Shown one piece after another: positions 22,969-34,987 of a stretch of DNA of 64,000 bases. The translations under genes and the position numbers were made by a program. The stretch is from Eretmocerus hayati. Lineage: Eukaryota > Arthropoda > Insecta > Hymenoptera > Aphelinidae. The stretch covers positions 50,384,954-50,448,953 of the forward strand of contig CM056742.1 of the NCBI GenBank assembly GCA_029851415.1. Reading direction: 5' to 3'. Position 1 is the first letter of the stretch, and the number at the start of each line of letters is the position of its first letter. The notes under the pieces were generated by a model. It searched no databases. It had not been told where the DNA came from and was given only the letters and a program-made list of their open reading frames with translations.

Positions 22969-25239
22969 ACCTTATTGACGTACCAAGTAATCGACTGGAA
23001 TCCGATCCTTATTCGCCGAATTCTTTGTTTGACACGTATCACACAGTTGAACCATTTCCTTTACCGATCTGACACACTTTTCACACTTTTGATTTGATGT
23101 GGTTTCGGTTCACAGAATCTTTGTAATATTCCTTAGAAAAAATGAGTGCCTCGTCATCATGTATGAAGACATTCTCGACTGAATTGTGGTCATATGTTAT
23201 CAACTGTGATCGTGAAGTCGTAAGTTACCATAGGTCTGCATATGAATATATGCACTCGGTCATCGGTATTCACCTTGGATATGGAGGTCTTCATCGCTGT
23301 CTCAGAAAGTGTCCTCCGATGAAGCTTCGGAATAACCATGCTAGAGGCTCTGTTGCTAGGCCTCCTTCCAAAATAGAAAAGAAAATCTCATATCCACCCG
23401 ATCGCTACACCCCACGGCCATGCATGTGTTGTCTTTGTATACTCATGACTGAGAATGAAGATCTCATACTTCCATAGGTCATTAGTGGTAATATATGACC
23501 ATCACAGTTCAGCTCGGGACATATTCATTTATGATCACGAGGCACTGTTTTTTTACTAGTGTTTCTAACACCCTTCGATGTTAAATGTCAGTTTCTCATT
23601 TTCCTATCACGGAAATGACTAATCAAATCCATTGTCTTATCGTCGTGTTCTGGTCAAGAAAATGTCGAGTCAAGTATTTTCAGTTCTGTTAGATCAGTGA
23701 AACAAGGATTTGGCTGTACTATTAGGTCCAGCAGTGATTTTGTTGCGATCTCTCATAGTCTTCATACAGCCTGCTCCAACCCCTCATCTCCATTGCTCCT
23801 TTTTGCGCGGCTAGTATTATTTCTCTTCTTCTTGGACTCCCTTTATTTACCAGTCGATGTGTTTTTTTTCACCATAACAGCTTCTCTCATTCTTTCGTCC
23901 GCTCGATCGTCCTTTTCTTTTTTGTCCAGTCTCATGCGAAACCATTTTATTATACTAGGCCTGCCCCAAGCCTTCACTTATTTGCTCTTTTTTCATCAGT
24001 ACGTCAAACAAACGCGGAAACGTGCCTCGTCAATTCTTCCAAAAACGCTGTCACTACTCCGAATCTTGAAGGAAACAGGTTTTCAACGGTCGAATGAGGT
24101 ACTACAAATCGAGAGGTCAAGAGCCTACATTCTATATATCCGTTCTCGTCTCCGTTTTGTATCCATATTTTCAATGTGCAACCGGACTGGTCGATGTAAT
24201 GATGAAGAGTTCTTGTGTTTCATTGACGAAGTTATGTGTGAACAAGATATCTCATTTATCATCAATTTTTTATGACATCGTAGAACTAAATTCCTTTTCT
24301 TAACCCTTTTCATTAACACTGTGGTAGTATTTTAGCGCCACCAAAATTTGTTCTACAGCTAAAACGCTAAAAGTTCTTCCCAACCTCTCAAGAATTATAT
24401 GAAAACTATGAATTATATGATGTTTCCTCTCAGAATTGATTGTTTAAGAATTTTTTGAGAGTTTTTTTTCAAAATATCAATAAATTGAGTACCCAATATC
24501 CGGCAATCGCAACAGTCAGAAAGTTTTTGTCTGACAATACTCCCTTTTATGGGGTTCAATAGCTAGTTTAAGGCCTACTTGGGTGACAAAATCATTTCAA
24601 AAGTAAATCTTGCCACCTTTGTACGGTTTTCTCGAAAATTATAGACTTTGTCATCACCCTAACCTGCAAAAGTGATTTCTTCAAGAATTTCTAGTAGGAA
24701 CCAAGACACTTTTCTACGGTTCAATTATGTTTATATTGGCTCTCAAGTTCTTAAAGTTTATCAAAACAATTTTTTCATAACATTTTCTCAAAAGATTTTT
24801 AAAGGGGAGACAATGTGCCAAAAGTTTACCACAGTAGTTAGAGCGTCACAAAATTCCACAGTGTTAACTAAGGGTTACTCACTATAAACTATGTGAATCG
24901 ATGTAACAGTATCAAATGGAAATAATGGCAAATCACCATTAGTTTATTGGTCATTCCCTGAGACAGTTTTCTGTCTCATTTTCAAATGATGTATCTCGAG
25001 GCTAGTTTAGCTAATGGAGTAAAATCCCATTGCATGTTTGATTATAAATTAAATATTCAAGGGACTGATCACTTACCCGTTAGACTCTTTGAAATTTGAG
25101 TGCCAAAAATTCAATCCATCAATTACCCTAACTAAATTCGAAATACACCATTGAGTTAGATGCTCGAAAAACTACTTGCAATGTGTAAGATCAGCATATG
25201 GTCGTGGTTTATCGAGATGACATAATTGACTTTTGATTC
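22969..25239 (+). other. intron sequence, nothing recognised
   Basis: No exon, repeat pair or RNA gene is recognised. The 192-codon frame at 23697-24275 comes from a T/C-rich stretch, gives a Phe/Leu/Ser-rich product and has no motif, so it is not called a gene. Confidence 0.55.
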
Positions 25240-26000
25240 TGAAGCCTTGCAAGAAATCTACAACCCAATCACTGGTAAGAGTCGATTGAGGCCTCGTAAA
25301 TATGGAAGCTGCGATCTCTTTCACTGGAGTTGTGCAAATTCATGAAAATGCAAACTCTAGAGCTTGACTTATAGAAATCGCTCCTTTTCCATCCCTAAAA
25401 CGGTGACAAATTGATTTCCAAAGCTAGTTCTAGGAGTGCAAACAAACATTTTGGCGGGCCGTTACATTTTTGCATTTATTGAGTAAAGGCTTCGATAGAA
25501 AGTGCGCACTTTCTCTTTTTCGCGTTTTCCCCTCCCGTATAATCATAGGCGCCATAGTTCCATTGCGCGCCACGGGCGGACAATGGCGCTACTTCCACGG
25601 GGAAAAAGAACAAATGTGCATTTTCTGTCGAGGCCCTAAGTGAGTGAACGAACGAGAACGTGATTCAATTTTCCCATTCACGAATGAAAGGAGAGGCTAC
25701 AACAGGGGTGCAAGTATAATTTTCCGGCTCAAAAAATGACCATTTAAACACTGTTTTCAATCAAATGGAGCGACAAATCGAACTCGTAGTTTTTGTCATT
25801 AGAGGAAATTTAGTTTTGAGTTGGGCAAAGAAAAAAAGTGATGTTTCGAAATCGAGCTCGATGTTTTAAATTTTCATGAAATTGCTTAACCTCAATAGAA
25901 TATAACTCCTAAAAATAGTAAACCAATTGACTTCCACCAGTGGTCGAATACCTGTAGGGTTTTCGAGGCTCTGAAAATTAAGGCTATGGTGGAGGTCAAG
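25240..26000. mobile_element. diverged foldback related to the 4.8-14.7-kb palindrome
   Basis: Left (about 25240-25400) and right (about 25830-26000) flanks are diverged inverted copies; both carry a TTCATGAAAATG-type block and a CACTGGT(A/G)-type block. They also resemble 7740-7880 and 14120-14240 of the large composite (AAATTCGTGAAAATGCCAAA). Heavily mutated, so old. Confidence 0.5.
25486..25640. mobile_element. ~155-bp inverted-repeat MITE
   Basis: AAGGCTTCGATAGAAAGTGC at the left pairs imperfectly with the right end, which read in reverse complement gives AGGGCCTCGACAGAAAATGC. Inner blocks around GGCGCCATAGTTCCATTGCG also pair with AATGGCGCTACTTCC. No target duplication was established. 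Confidence 0.55.
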
Positions 26001-26122
26001 TATCACTTTTCTATTCGTAAGAGCGAAGATTTGCTAGGCTCACTCGTGGATTACTGACCATTTCTTCCCAGAAAGCACTTTCATCAACGTAAAAATTTGT
26101 AGGTCGAAAAAGCTTGCGTTAA

Positions 26123-26503
26123 GCCGATGCGGTCGCCGTGCACGCTGAACTTTGTTCACAAAACTGTCAAAATCTTTTCCAATTCGGGTTAAACAGTGAG
26201 TTATCCAGGCTTTATCATCATATAACTTAGCCTTGATAACTCTTCGTTTAGCCATAATTGGAGAAGATTTTGAGATTTTTGTGAACGAAAATGTGCCAAT
26301 TTGTAGGTTAGAAAGTACCCGCGGGCAAGTTGTTCTCGTTCATTAGTGATAGTCTTGTGATTGGTGACAAATAATGAGTTGTCCACCACAATTCACATGA
26401 TGATGAATGGTGGACAGCTCGTGTCCAATTTCGTATCGTAAAAATTTTCTGATTTACGTCTAAATGAGATATAATTTCAGGGTCGCACGGCGACCGCATC
26501 GCC
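26123..26503. mobile_element. 381-bp MITE with TTAA flanks, copy 2
   Basis: TTAA at 26119-26122 and 26504-26507. The ends read GCCGATGCGGTCGCCGTGCA and, reverse-complemented, GGCGATGCGGTCGCCGTGCG. Internal landmarks (GTGCCAATTTGTAGGTTAG, CCCGCGGGCAAGTT) match copy 1 at 15372-15752 in the same order. It lies in the dachsous intron and is non-coding. Confidence 0.88.
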
Positions 26504-26579
26504 TTAAAGACATGTGATGGACTTGGCCATGGAATCAAGTTCGTATCTTTCAAAATTTTCATGATTCAAAGTTTTAGAC

Positions 26580-27035
26580 GAAATGTCGAATCACTGTTAT
26601 TGTCTTATTTGTGTCCGACAACTCGTTGTTGAGCCCGAATTGCAAGAGAATTGGAAAAAATGGGAAGCAATTTGATTGGGGGCCATTCAAAAACCATATG
26701 GTCTGCAAGGGGTGGGTGGGTGGTCGTCCAAAACACCATATTAAACCATATGGGGTGGGTAGGTGGTCAAACCCAAAGCCATATGGTCAGAGTCCACCGA
26801 GAGGCTCAAAGGTCTTTGACGATATCTTATCGAAATTCGTCCGGGCTCAATCAAGGCGCGCTTTAACTGAAGTTTTCTCATTTTTGTCCTCAAACTATAC
26901 GCAAATTCTCTTTATACTCACGCTAAATGACGAGTTGTCACATATTAGTTATGCTGTAACAAAAATCGTTTAACCAAATACAAAAAAGAATTGTGCAGTT
27001 TGAGAGCAAAATTTATCTGGCACGGCTACCGCATG
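26580..27035. mobile_element. degenerate inverted-repeat remnant with CCATATGG cluster
   Basis: ACAACTCGTTGTT near 26620 pairs loosely with the complement of AATGACGAGTTGT near 26926, and the right end carries GGCACGGCTACCGCATGCTC, similar inverted to the left end of the element at 46752. Three CCATATGG palindromes (about 26694, 26746, 26779) sit among GGGTGGGTGGGTGG runs. Confidence 0.4.
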
Positions 27036-27065
27036 CTCTCAAGCGTGTAGGGTTTTTTGAAAATA

Positions 27066-27907
27066 ATAGGTGAGTGTATTCAACTTGCCTCTGTATCCAA
27101 CTTGCCCTCATATGCCGATCTCAGAAATTGGCACTCGTGGACCTTCCCGCATATTTTTTTTCTACGTTTGTCATGTTAGAATATGAGAAAGTATGTAGTT
27201 TTCATCGACCCCGGATCTTTTCTGCGTTCTCCAGAAAATTTAAAGTGATTTTTCTATTTCTCGTGATTGCTTAGCTAAGAAAGCACCGAGGAAATTGCGT
27301 TGAGTAAAATTAGTGCCAAATTTTTTGAGTTCAACCAATCTTAACGTACTTTAGCTCATTCGATTCCTTGTTTCGAGACCTTCAGAATCCGCTCTTCAGA
27401 GTTGTAGAACTCTGGTTCGGAGCGATTTTATGTTCAGAACACGGAGATGATTTGAGAATGAAGAAGGCTGACATCGGAAAGCACCCAACATGCCACCATA
27501 CGGTTATCTCAAAAAGGCGTGCAGTATATGGCTTTTTTACCACTCAGAACGTGTTAACCGCATCAAAATAGGTCGGAAACAGTGTCTTGGGCCAGCTAAA
27601 AGCTCCAAATGTCGCTGCACGGTGATAAAAATCGATTGTTGCGATTTTATGCTCCTTATCGCCGATACACATTGTTTTAAACGATGGAGGCAAGTTGGGT
27701 ACACACTTTTGTAAACTCTCTAAAATCACCTTCTGTAGAATTAGAATAGTTTGGCTCCAGTTCATTCAAATTAGACGTATCTTGGCTCATTTTGAAGGTC
27801 TCGAGACAAGCTTCAAAATGAGTTGAAGTACATTGGAAAATATTGAGACGGGCCAGAGTTATTAGGAAAATGGCTTAATGGGGGCAAATTGGGTACACTT
27901 ACCTTAG
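27066..27907. mobile_element. ~0.84-kb inverted-repeat element
   Basis: The left end GGTGAGTGTATTCAACTTGC pairs with the right end, reverse complement GGTAAGTGTACCCAATTTGC. Subterminal blocks TTTCGAGACCTTCAGAAT (about 27371) and, reverse-complemented, TCTCGAGACCTTCAAAAT (about 27805) also pair. A further AAGTTGGGTACAC lies near 27693. Open frames lack motifs. Confidence 0.55.
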
Positions 27908-29025
27908 GTCAAAACAGGTCTGCAGTATGTAAGAATCGTTCTTTCGTGGGTCTTAGATTCTCATATAGTACCAACATGAAAAATTATCTTGAGATTTTTG
28001 CTAATCTACTCCGATGTCGGCTTTGACTGTAATACTCCAGAATGGCTCTGACCCATGGAGACAGTGCAATGTGATAGTGAGTCGAAACATAGTGCATTGT
28101 AACGAAAGAATTTGAATGATCTATTATAAGGACGGAAATTCCAAGATGTAGGTAATATAATATTAAGTTTATTGGGTTATACTCTGACAAGTTTTATAAT
28201 GTTGAAGAATTCAAGGGGAATGCGCAGTATTATACCAAGTAAGTCACTGCATGATGGTGAACGCGCTTATTCGAGTGAACGACCCTGCGAGTCTCACGTA
28301 TAATATTACATTTCCAATCTCGTTTAGCGATCTCCGCTCAATCCTCGCTCGTGCACTAGTAAGTACGCGCGTTCTTTTTTCATGTCTGTCACTTCACCTC
28401 TTCATCCACAGCAGTATTTCTAACGTGCACTTTGTGTGCTATTTCAGCAATTCATATGAACAGCATATTTGTAAATACCTTGTATGTTCATGCTACCTAT
28501 TTCCATTTACATTAAGCTGATGAGTGTTCCATTAGCTTTCAGAATATGATAGTTGCTCACTTTGCGTGACAATTTCATTTTCTTTTTTCCCATAGCATGA
28601 AATTATTTTGTCTACCGAATACGGAACAGTTCAGTGGTTCTTGATGCTCATTTCGGCGCCCACCTAAAGATAATTTGACCAAGTTACTGACTTAACTGCT
28701 TGTGATTGTAACGGATTGGTTACACGAAACAATTGAGGGCATGTGAAAGCCGACTTTTATCGACCGAGCGGACCATGCCAAGAGGAGTAAGGGAGGTTGG
28801 GTTAGATATCCTATATATATCATAAGGAAGGGGGTGAAGGGGACATTCGACATTCAATCAACTCATCAGTCGCAATACGACCTGATATATATATAATAGC
28901 TGTATCTCTACGCTCGAATCCATGCTTCTCGATGCATACATAGACTCATGACTGAATAGCTAGATATCTGCAAGGTATACTGATGATGGAGATTACTGAT
29001 GCGAAAAATAAAGGTTTCATTCATT

Positions 29026-29275
29026 CACATTTTGTATATACTTTCAAGTATATTTTTTATGTGACATCTAGTGATAATTCTGCTGGGGCTCACATTTTGT
29101 ATATACTTGCATTCAAGTATAATTTTTATGTGACTTCTAGTGATAATTCTGCTGGGGCTCACATTTTGTATATACTTGCATTCAAGTATATTTTTTATGT
29201 GACTCCTAGTAATAATTCTGCTGGGGCTCACATTTTGTATATACTTGCATTTTAGTGTATTTTTTCATGTGGCAT
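29026..29275 (+). repeat. ~69-bp tandem repeat, 3.6 units
   Basis: CACATTTTGTATATACTT begins at 29026, 29091, 29160 and 29229. Each unit continues through TATGTGAC and GATAATTCTGCTGGGGCT with few changes. The continuous open frame across it is a by-product of a period that is nearly a multiple of three. Confidence 0.92.
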
Positions 29276-29844
29276 TTTTGTTGAACCATCACTTTCACTC
29301 TTGAAAACACATTTTTGTACTATGTGTATTCATTTTGAGTGAAGTGATTTTTGCAGGAATATTTTCCTCGGTAACTTTTTCTCCAAGCAATCACTCGTAT
29401 GCACATCTCTACTCATCCTTGAGCTATTTTGTCAGTTCCAAGAAGAGAAAACCTGTTCAAATCTGTTTCGATTTTGACACCTAGCTGCCTCTCGTTGGCT
29501 AAAGTCATGTATTCATGTTACCGCTGTACCTAAAAGAATTCATGATGTTAGTATTACTACTCATGTTTTAGAATACATCCAGATTGTAGACTCAAAGTTG
29601 AATCCTTTTGAGACTCAAAACAATTCCAGAATTTCATGCGGAGCAACTCGACAAAGACAATTTGTTCCAAAAATTTTGGTATACAAAGTTCAAGATTAAT
29701 AATACACAACTAGAAATCAGTAAATACAGATAGAAGCTATGAAGATATTATTGGAGTACATACATTCATGACATTCCTTGAAATGAAGATAAAATCACAC
29801 CGCTGGAATACAAATATCTCAACAAACATAATTAGGAGGTCGTG

Positions 29845-30870
29845 GCATACCCACGATCAGCTTTCGCTCTCGAAGTCACTCGAGCGAGCTATTCTAAACA
29901 AATATTTCGAGGTATTCTTGTTGAAACCTTGAAAAGAATTATGAGATTGATCAGAGGGCACACAAATAACAATGAGATTCTGAATTCCACCAATAAATTC
30001 ATGGTATCATGGAATTTACCATGTAAGTTCCCAATTTCAAGTCACAAAAGCCCCATAACTGGGCCAATTTTCAACAGATTGAAACAAATGAATATGAATT
30101 CACCCCTGTCGAGTCTAGGGATCTCAGCAGACACAAATTGGAGCTCACTGCAATGTCCACCAATTCACTTTCGCTTTAGAATTCACCCAGGCGCTCCATT
30201 TGCACCTGGTGATTCCAAGATATTGTGGTTGGAACCTAAAGTAGTATGGTAAAATCAATCAAACATGATTTAGAGATCAACTCATGACAATAAGATTCTT
30301 TTCATCAGTACACTCTTTGACGAATGACCATATAATTTTTCAATTTCAAGTCACAAAAACTCCACAACTAAGCCAATTCTCAATAGATTAAAAAAAGTAG
30401 ATATGAAATCACCCCTCTAAAATACAGGGATCTCAGCAGACAAAAGTTGGAGCTCATAGCAATGGCCATTCATTTACTTTTGCTCTAAGAGTCACCCGGG
30501 TGCGCCATTTGATCTAGGTAATTTCAAGATATTCTAGTTGAAACCTTTAGTAACATGGTGAGATCAATCAAATATGTTCCAGAGGTCAACTCATGACGAT
30601 AAGATTCTCAATTTCATCACTTTCATTCTTTGTAGAGTGAAATCCACCTTGTGACTTTTCAACTCTGAGTCACAAAATTTCCACGACTAAGCTCTAATTC
30701 TCAATAGATCTAAATGAATGAATGTGGATTCACCCCTCTATAGTATAGGGATTTTAGTAAACACAAATTGAAGCCTAGTGCAATTTCCAAATATTTACTT
30801 CTGCTCTAAGACTTACCCGTGCTTGCTATTTTCACCAAGTATTTTGACATATTGTAGTTGAAACATTAAA
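29845..30870 (+). repeat. ~315-bp diverged tandem repeat, about 3.3 units
   Basis: The block TTCACCCCT…TAGGGATCTCAGCAGAC recurs at about 30096, 30408 and 30726, and the block CTCTAAGAGTCACCCGGGTG-type at about 29860, 30170, 30488 and 30803. The copies are clearly related but diverged. The 136-codon frame at 29842-30252 is inside one unit and is not conserved in the others. Confidence 0.85.
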
Positions 30871-31644
30871 ACAGAATCATTAGTCCGCTCTGAAATCATC
30901 TGAAGGCCTCCACATTACAGGAACATTCTGAGCTGCATCAATACATTTTTAGCACAAATAGCTAGAGTTTGGTGAGACCGAAAGGTTGTAAACCTTTCTG
31001 ATGAGCTATCTCATGTATAGCATTTTTTGCAAGTTTGGTGGATGCATGCCTTTCCTCTCAATTTATCAATCATCTTGTTCCTTCTCTAATCTGATTTCAA
31101 GTACATAACTTCATCAATATCTTGGATAATGCTAACTCCACATTCTGTATATAAATATTTGATGTCCACGAAAGACAGTTCCACACCCCGAAAGACTCAG
31201 ATTTGGATGTCAATACCAATCTCGCCGATTACTGTTCTCGTTAATTATTGACTCACTTCAAGGCTCAGAATTATCATCTCTGTCACCCTTATATATTCAC
31301 TGCTTTTCAAACCGAGGAGCGAATAATAGCCTCAAGAAACGTCACTCAGATTGTCAATACTTGAATTTGTTCTTCTCATATAAACATAGTTATTACTATT
31401 TTTCATATAGTTTTGCCAACGAATGAATTTTCCGTTCCTGCTTTTTATTATGTGCACGTCGAATAAGTCAGAATAAGTACTGCGCGACAACTCACGACAG
31501 TCCATCATCGTTCATTCAAACAATAACAACAGCTGGTGTGGGCTGTAGAGGACCTAACCCAACCTTACCTCGACTCAGCCAAAATCACAGCTCGCATGGG
31601 CCTTCGGAAATGTCATACTTCTGATCATTTTCTGAACTATTTGA

Positions 31645-31903
31645 GGACGATCTCGGAAAAAGTACTCCCAAGTATGGAAGCTTTCGGATGCGATCTATCA
31701 TTTTAAAAAAGAATCGATTTAATTGATTGGATATTGCCTTCAAACTTTGGTTTCGAAGTCAGGCGTGTGAGTATTTTTTCATGCAATGGTCAACTTCGAA
31801 ACCAAAGTTTGAAGGCAATATTCAACCGATCAACTCGATTCTTTTTTGAATGATAGATCTGATTCTAAAGCTTCCATACTTGGAATCACTTCTTTGAGAT
31901 TCA
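31645..31903. mobile_element. 260-bp hairpin MITE
   Basis: Arms of about 115 bp pair around a loop of about 25 bp: CCTTCAAACTTTGGTTTCGA (31738) with its exact complement (about 31797), and CAAGTATGGAAGCTTT (31669) with AAAGCTTCCATACTTG (31867). No coding sequence; no target duplication established. Confidence 0.8.
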
Positions 31904-31979
31904 CCGTAGAACTCGGGAGAAAAATCGATTTGTCAATGGTTAGGGTCGTCGGTAAAAGTTGGCTTTCACATGCCCTTAA

Positions 31980-33025
31980 GTAATCTCCAGAAGTCCACCA
32001 TGGATTGATTCTTATCCAAGCCGAGAAAATTCAATATCTCCGAGTACACCTCGTCCGAGTTTCAAACTAATATAGCTAGTTAAGGGGTGAATTTGTTCAA
32101 ATGCAAATGATGAAACGCATATTGGATCTTCTCATTAACTCGCCCGGGATGCAGCACTCAGATGCGCGGCGAGCGGGTATCCGATACTAGTCCGCGCATA
32201 CTTATAGATACATTTATAACCATAGCTACAATTATATCTAATGTATGCTCGAAATATGCATGTACTTTCGGGCGTATCTTCATAGAATCATTCTGCTCTG
32301 GAGCGAGTTAGCGCGATGTCAAGGTAATTAGTCAAAAAAAGGTAAATTGCATTCCTTGCGCGTGCTCTGGATACTGAAAGGTCCGTTTGGATATCGCGCG
32401 CGCGGAGAAAACGCGCTGCTAGGTCGATCGTCACTTGCTCGCTCGCTCATATTGCTGCGATCGGGGGCAGCCTCCATATTCTTTCAGCTTCTTTTCCATT
32501 ATACTCATGATTCCCTCGGCTTCATTTCTTTTTACTCCTTCAGATTGATGCAAAGTTTGTGCGGGTATAACAGTTGCGGGACACGAGTTTCGCTAATGGA
32601 TTCCTTGAGAGACGAGCCGTTTTCATCGCGTCATTCTCATGCTCCCCAGCGGAATTTGATTAATCACGAGAGCATATACCTCTACGTATAGTACGACCGC
32701 TCGTAAACTCATATACAAGGACAGGAGGACCGAGGCGTAATTACTTTTCAGTAGTATTTGCGCGTGTATATGTACGCCTTTCCCTTGCGCGGCGCGATAT
32801 GCTGTTACACATGTCCGCGCTTTGCGCGCGAGTGTGAGTTTGCTCGCTCTGCTCGCGCGCTCGCGATTACGATGGGACTTGTGTGTCTGTAAAAGTTGAT
32901 GCTGGCGAACGAGGCTTTGGCAGAAAGTATACTACTTGCCGCAATAGTGACCTGCGGGTAATGACAGAAAGTGCAGCACGTATGCGCCGCGCCGTGGTGG
33001 TTTCGAGCGTTACCAAACATACTTT
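31980..33025 (+). other. intron stretch, locally CpG-rich
   Basis: No gene is recognised. From about 32340 to 33010 GC and CpG are raised (for example ATCGCGCGCGCGGAG near 32393). An alternative promoter or non-coding exon is possible but unsupported by any signal I can name. Confidence 0.35.
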
Positions 33026-33286
33026 AGGGTGTGTCCACAAATGAAGCGCATGCGCCGAGCGTGCGCTGGCGCATGGCTCATGCACCGCTCACCAAATTTG
33101 AGCCGGCTTGGTTGTTATTCACGTTACCAGCTAATCCAAAACAGAACTCGAGTTTAGCTAATCAAAAACGACACATGATCTCGTAGCGAACCGATGCAGA
33201 AACACACAAGCGGGCTCAAATTTGGTGAGCGGTGCATGAGCCGTGCACCGGCTCACGGCTCATGCGCTTCATTTGTGGTCACACCC
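33026..33286. mobile_element. 261-bp palindromic MITE
   Basis: The ends are AGGGTGTGTCCACAAATGAA and, reverse-complemented, AGGGTGTGACCACAAATGAA. About 80 bp on each side pair, including GGCTCATGCACCGCTCACCA, around an unpaired centre of about 90 bp. No clear duplication (flanks CATACTTT and CAGCCAAA). The AGGGTGTG start is hAT-like, but without an 8-bp duplication that is only a suggestion. Confidence 0.8.
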
Positions 33287-34108
33287 TCAGCCAAATCAGA
33301 TGGGCATATTGAGTACTTATGGCGCGAGTGAATTCAGGTTGTCTGTTGAAGCGCGCAAGCCATGGCACAGGGCCATTCAGTCAACGGGTGCGTTTGAAGT
33401 TGAAAAGATTAGCTTCTATAAAATGAGAAATTTTAATTACCACATCTCATCTTCACGTCGCATACATTTTGCACCCAGAACTTTCGAGATCGCCCCGGTG
33501 ATTCTTGCCGAGTGGACGACTGCTTCGAGCTCGATATGACGGCGTTGGAGCGCGCAAGAATGCAAAGGGCACATCGTTCTCTCCCTACTGTCGGCTATCA
33601 AAGTTTTCCCGTTCTCGGTGCACACAACGCAGCTCTCGCGCACTCATGCAGCTCGCACCTATGCATTTATGTAAATCATCAAGTTTTTCAGAGAGGCGTT
33701 CTCTAGCGAGATATCGCATCAGAGAGAAAGTGCTCGCTACGGCTGATATATTACAACTTATCGCGTGGGAAAGCCAGTATATATGCTCGGTGATAATCTT
33801 TCACCGCGAAACAAACGCCGAGACAGCTCCGTTACTGTCGCTAGCGAGGTCGCGAGACTCTAGCAGTGACAAAACGAGAAGAAGACAGAAGTGTAAGAGT
33901 ATAGTTCCGCGGAAATTTTGATATTTGGGAGTCGCAAATGTGCCAGCCCCAAATCTCACTGCCAAAGGTTCTAACATGTATTTTTCGACTTTTTGAAGCA
34001 TGAGAAGCACTATTTAAGAGTGCTATACAGTTGTTTTCAGCGCCATCTCGCGCTCGAATTAGTTTATTGTAAATAGCTAATCATCCAAACAATTATGGAT
34101 GGATATCG

Positions 34109-34311
34109 GTGTGGAGCCACGTGCGGGACATTTTCCCCCAGATTTAAAAAAAAGTTTCATTGACATTGATGCAAAGTTGATCGAGTGTAGTTGGGAAAAT
34201 TTGTGACGGTTTCAAAATTTTTTCCCCAATTACACTCATTCAACTTTGCATCAATGTCAATGAAACTTTTTTCAAAATTAGCAGAAGAATTCCCCGCGTG
34301 TGGCTCTACAC
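34109..34311. mobile_element. 203-bp hairpin MITE
   Basis: GTGTGGAGCCACGTGCGGG at the left pairs with CCCCGCGTGTGGCTCTACAC at the right. Inside, AAAAGTTTCATTGACATTGA and its complement pair over about 45 bp with a loop near 34200. Non-coding. Confidence 0.78.
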
Positions 34312-34378
34312 TGCTAAGTATATGCATTCAAAATTTCTTGATGAATTAATCATTTACAATATACCAGTTTCACCGTAA

Positions 34379-34970
34379 AGAATATTGGCTTTTGTATACC
34401 GGGTCCCTGCCTTTCGGCTCAACCCCGGTTGTCCCCATGGGCGCGGGGCGGGGATACGCCCTGCCAGCGCGTCGGGTTGGAGGATGACCAACACTGAGCC
34501 AGGTTCGGTGATGGCTCAATCCTCCGCCCCGACTACCGACTTTCGGGCAGGGCCCCCAGCACAAGGCCGATGCCCACCCCTCGGTGGGGGGTTTTGGGAC
34601 TCTTTTAGGCTTCCTGAGAGCCCAAAGAGTCCCTCGGGATGATGGATGAGTCGTACGGGCTCGCATTGTTATCGCCCGAGGGTGATCCCAATTTGAGTCC
34701 CTAGACTCACCCACTCCCGTGGTGCCGGATGGAGATGTGCGGTCTCCTCGCTCCGGCGGGCGGTAACTGGGGCCGGAGGGTCGTCACACCCCAGGGATGA
34801 GGCGCCATGCCCCAACCCCCCTTGCGGTTTCCGGGAGAAGTCATAGCGCCGAGCACCAGTCTCGGAGCCAGTCTTCTCCCTACCGGCTTTGGGCCTAAGC
34901 CCGGGTACGGTGTCTCAGTAACTGGGGCCGGAGGGTCGTCACACCCCAGGACATGGTGTCCCCCTTGCGG
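34379..34970. mobile_element. GC-rich 592-bp retroposon-like insertion, 17-bp target duplication
   Basis: The flanks TACCAGTTTCACCGTAA (34362-34378) and TACCAGTTTTACCGTAA (34971-34987) differ at one base, so a 17-bp duplication is strongly suggested; such length is usual for LINE or SINE insertions rather than DNA transposons. The insert is far more GC-rich than its surroundings and contains a 33-bp exact direct repeat (34763-34795, 34918-34950). I see no A-rich tail, no pol III boxes and no reverse transcriptase, so family and orientation are open. A short related stretch lies at 63090-63165. Confidence 0.7.
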
Positions 34971-34987
34971 TACCAGTTTTACCGTAA

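Larger units (their letters stand above)
28733..31979. mobile_element. 3.2-kb region bounded by inverted GAGGGCATGTGAAAGCC ends
   Basis: TTGAGGGCATGTGAAAGCCG at 28733 is repeated inverted at 31943-31979 (reverse complement TTAAGGGCATGTGAAAGCCA), and a second pair around GAGGTTGGGTTAG (28797) and CTAACCCAACCTTACC (31553) lies inside. The ends may be TTAA-type targets (TTGA/TTAA). The interior holds two tandem arrays and a 260-bp hairpin but no transposase frame. It may be one large non-autonomous transposon or two oppositely oriented remnants. Confidence 0.5.

Noticed and set aside
23697..24275. 192-codon plus frame
   Set aside because: Derived from T/C-rich sequence, with Phe/Leu/Ser-rich product, no motif and no splice or promoter support.
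28981..29275. 90-codon repetitive frame over the 69-bp array
   Set aside because: Explained by a tandem period divisible by three; no signal for translation.
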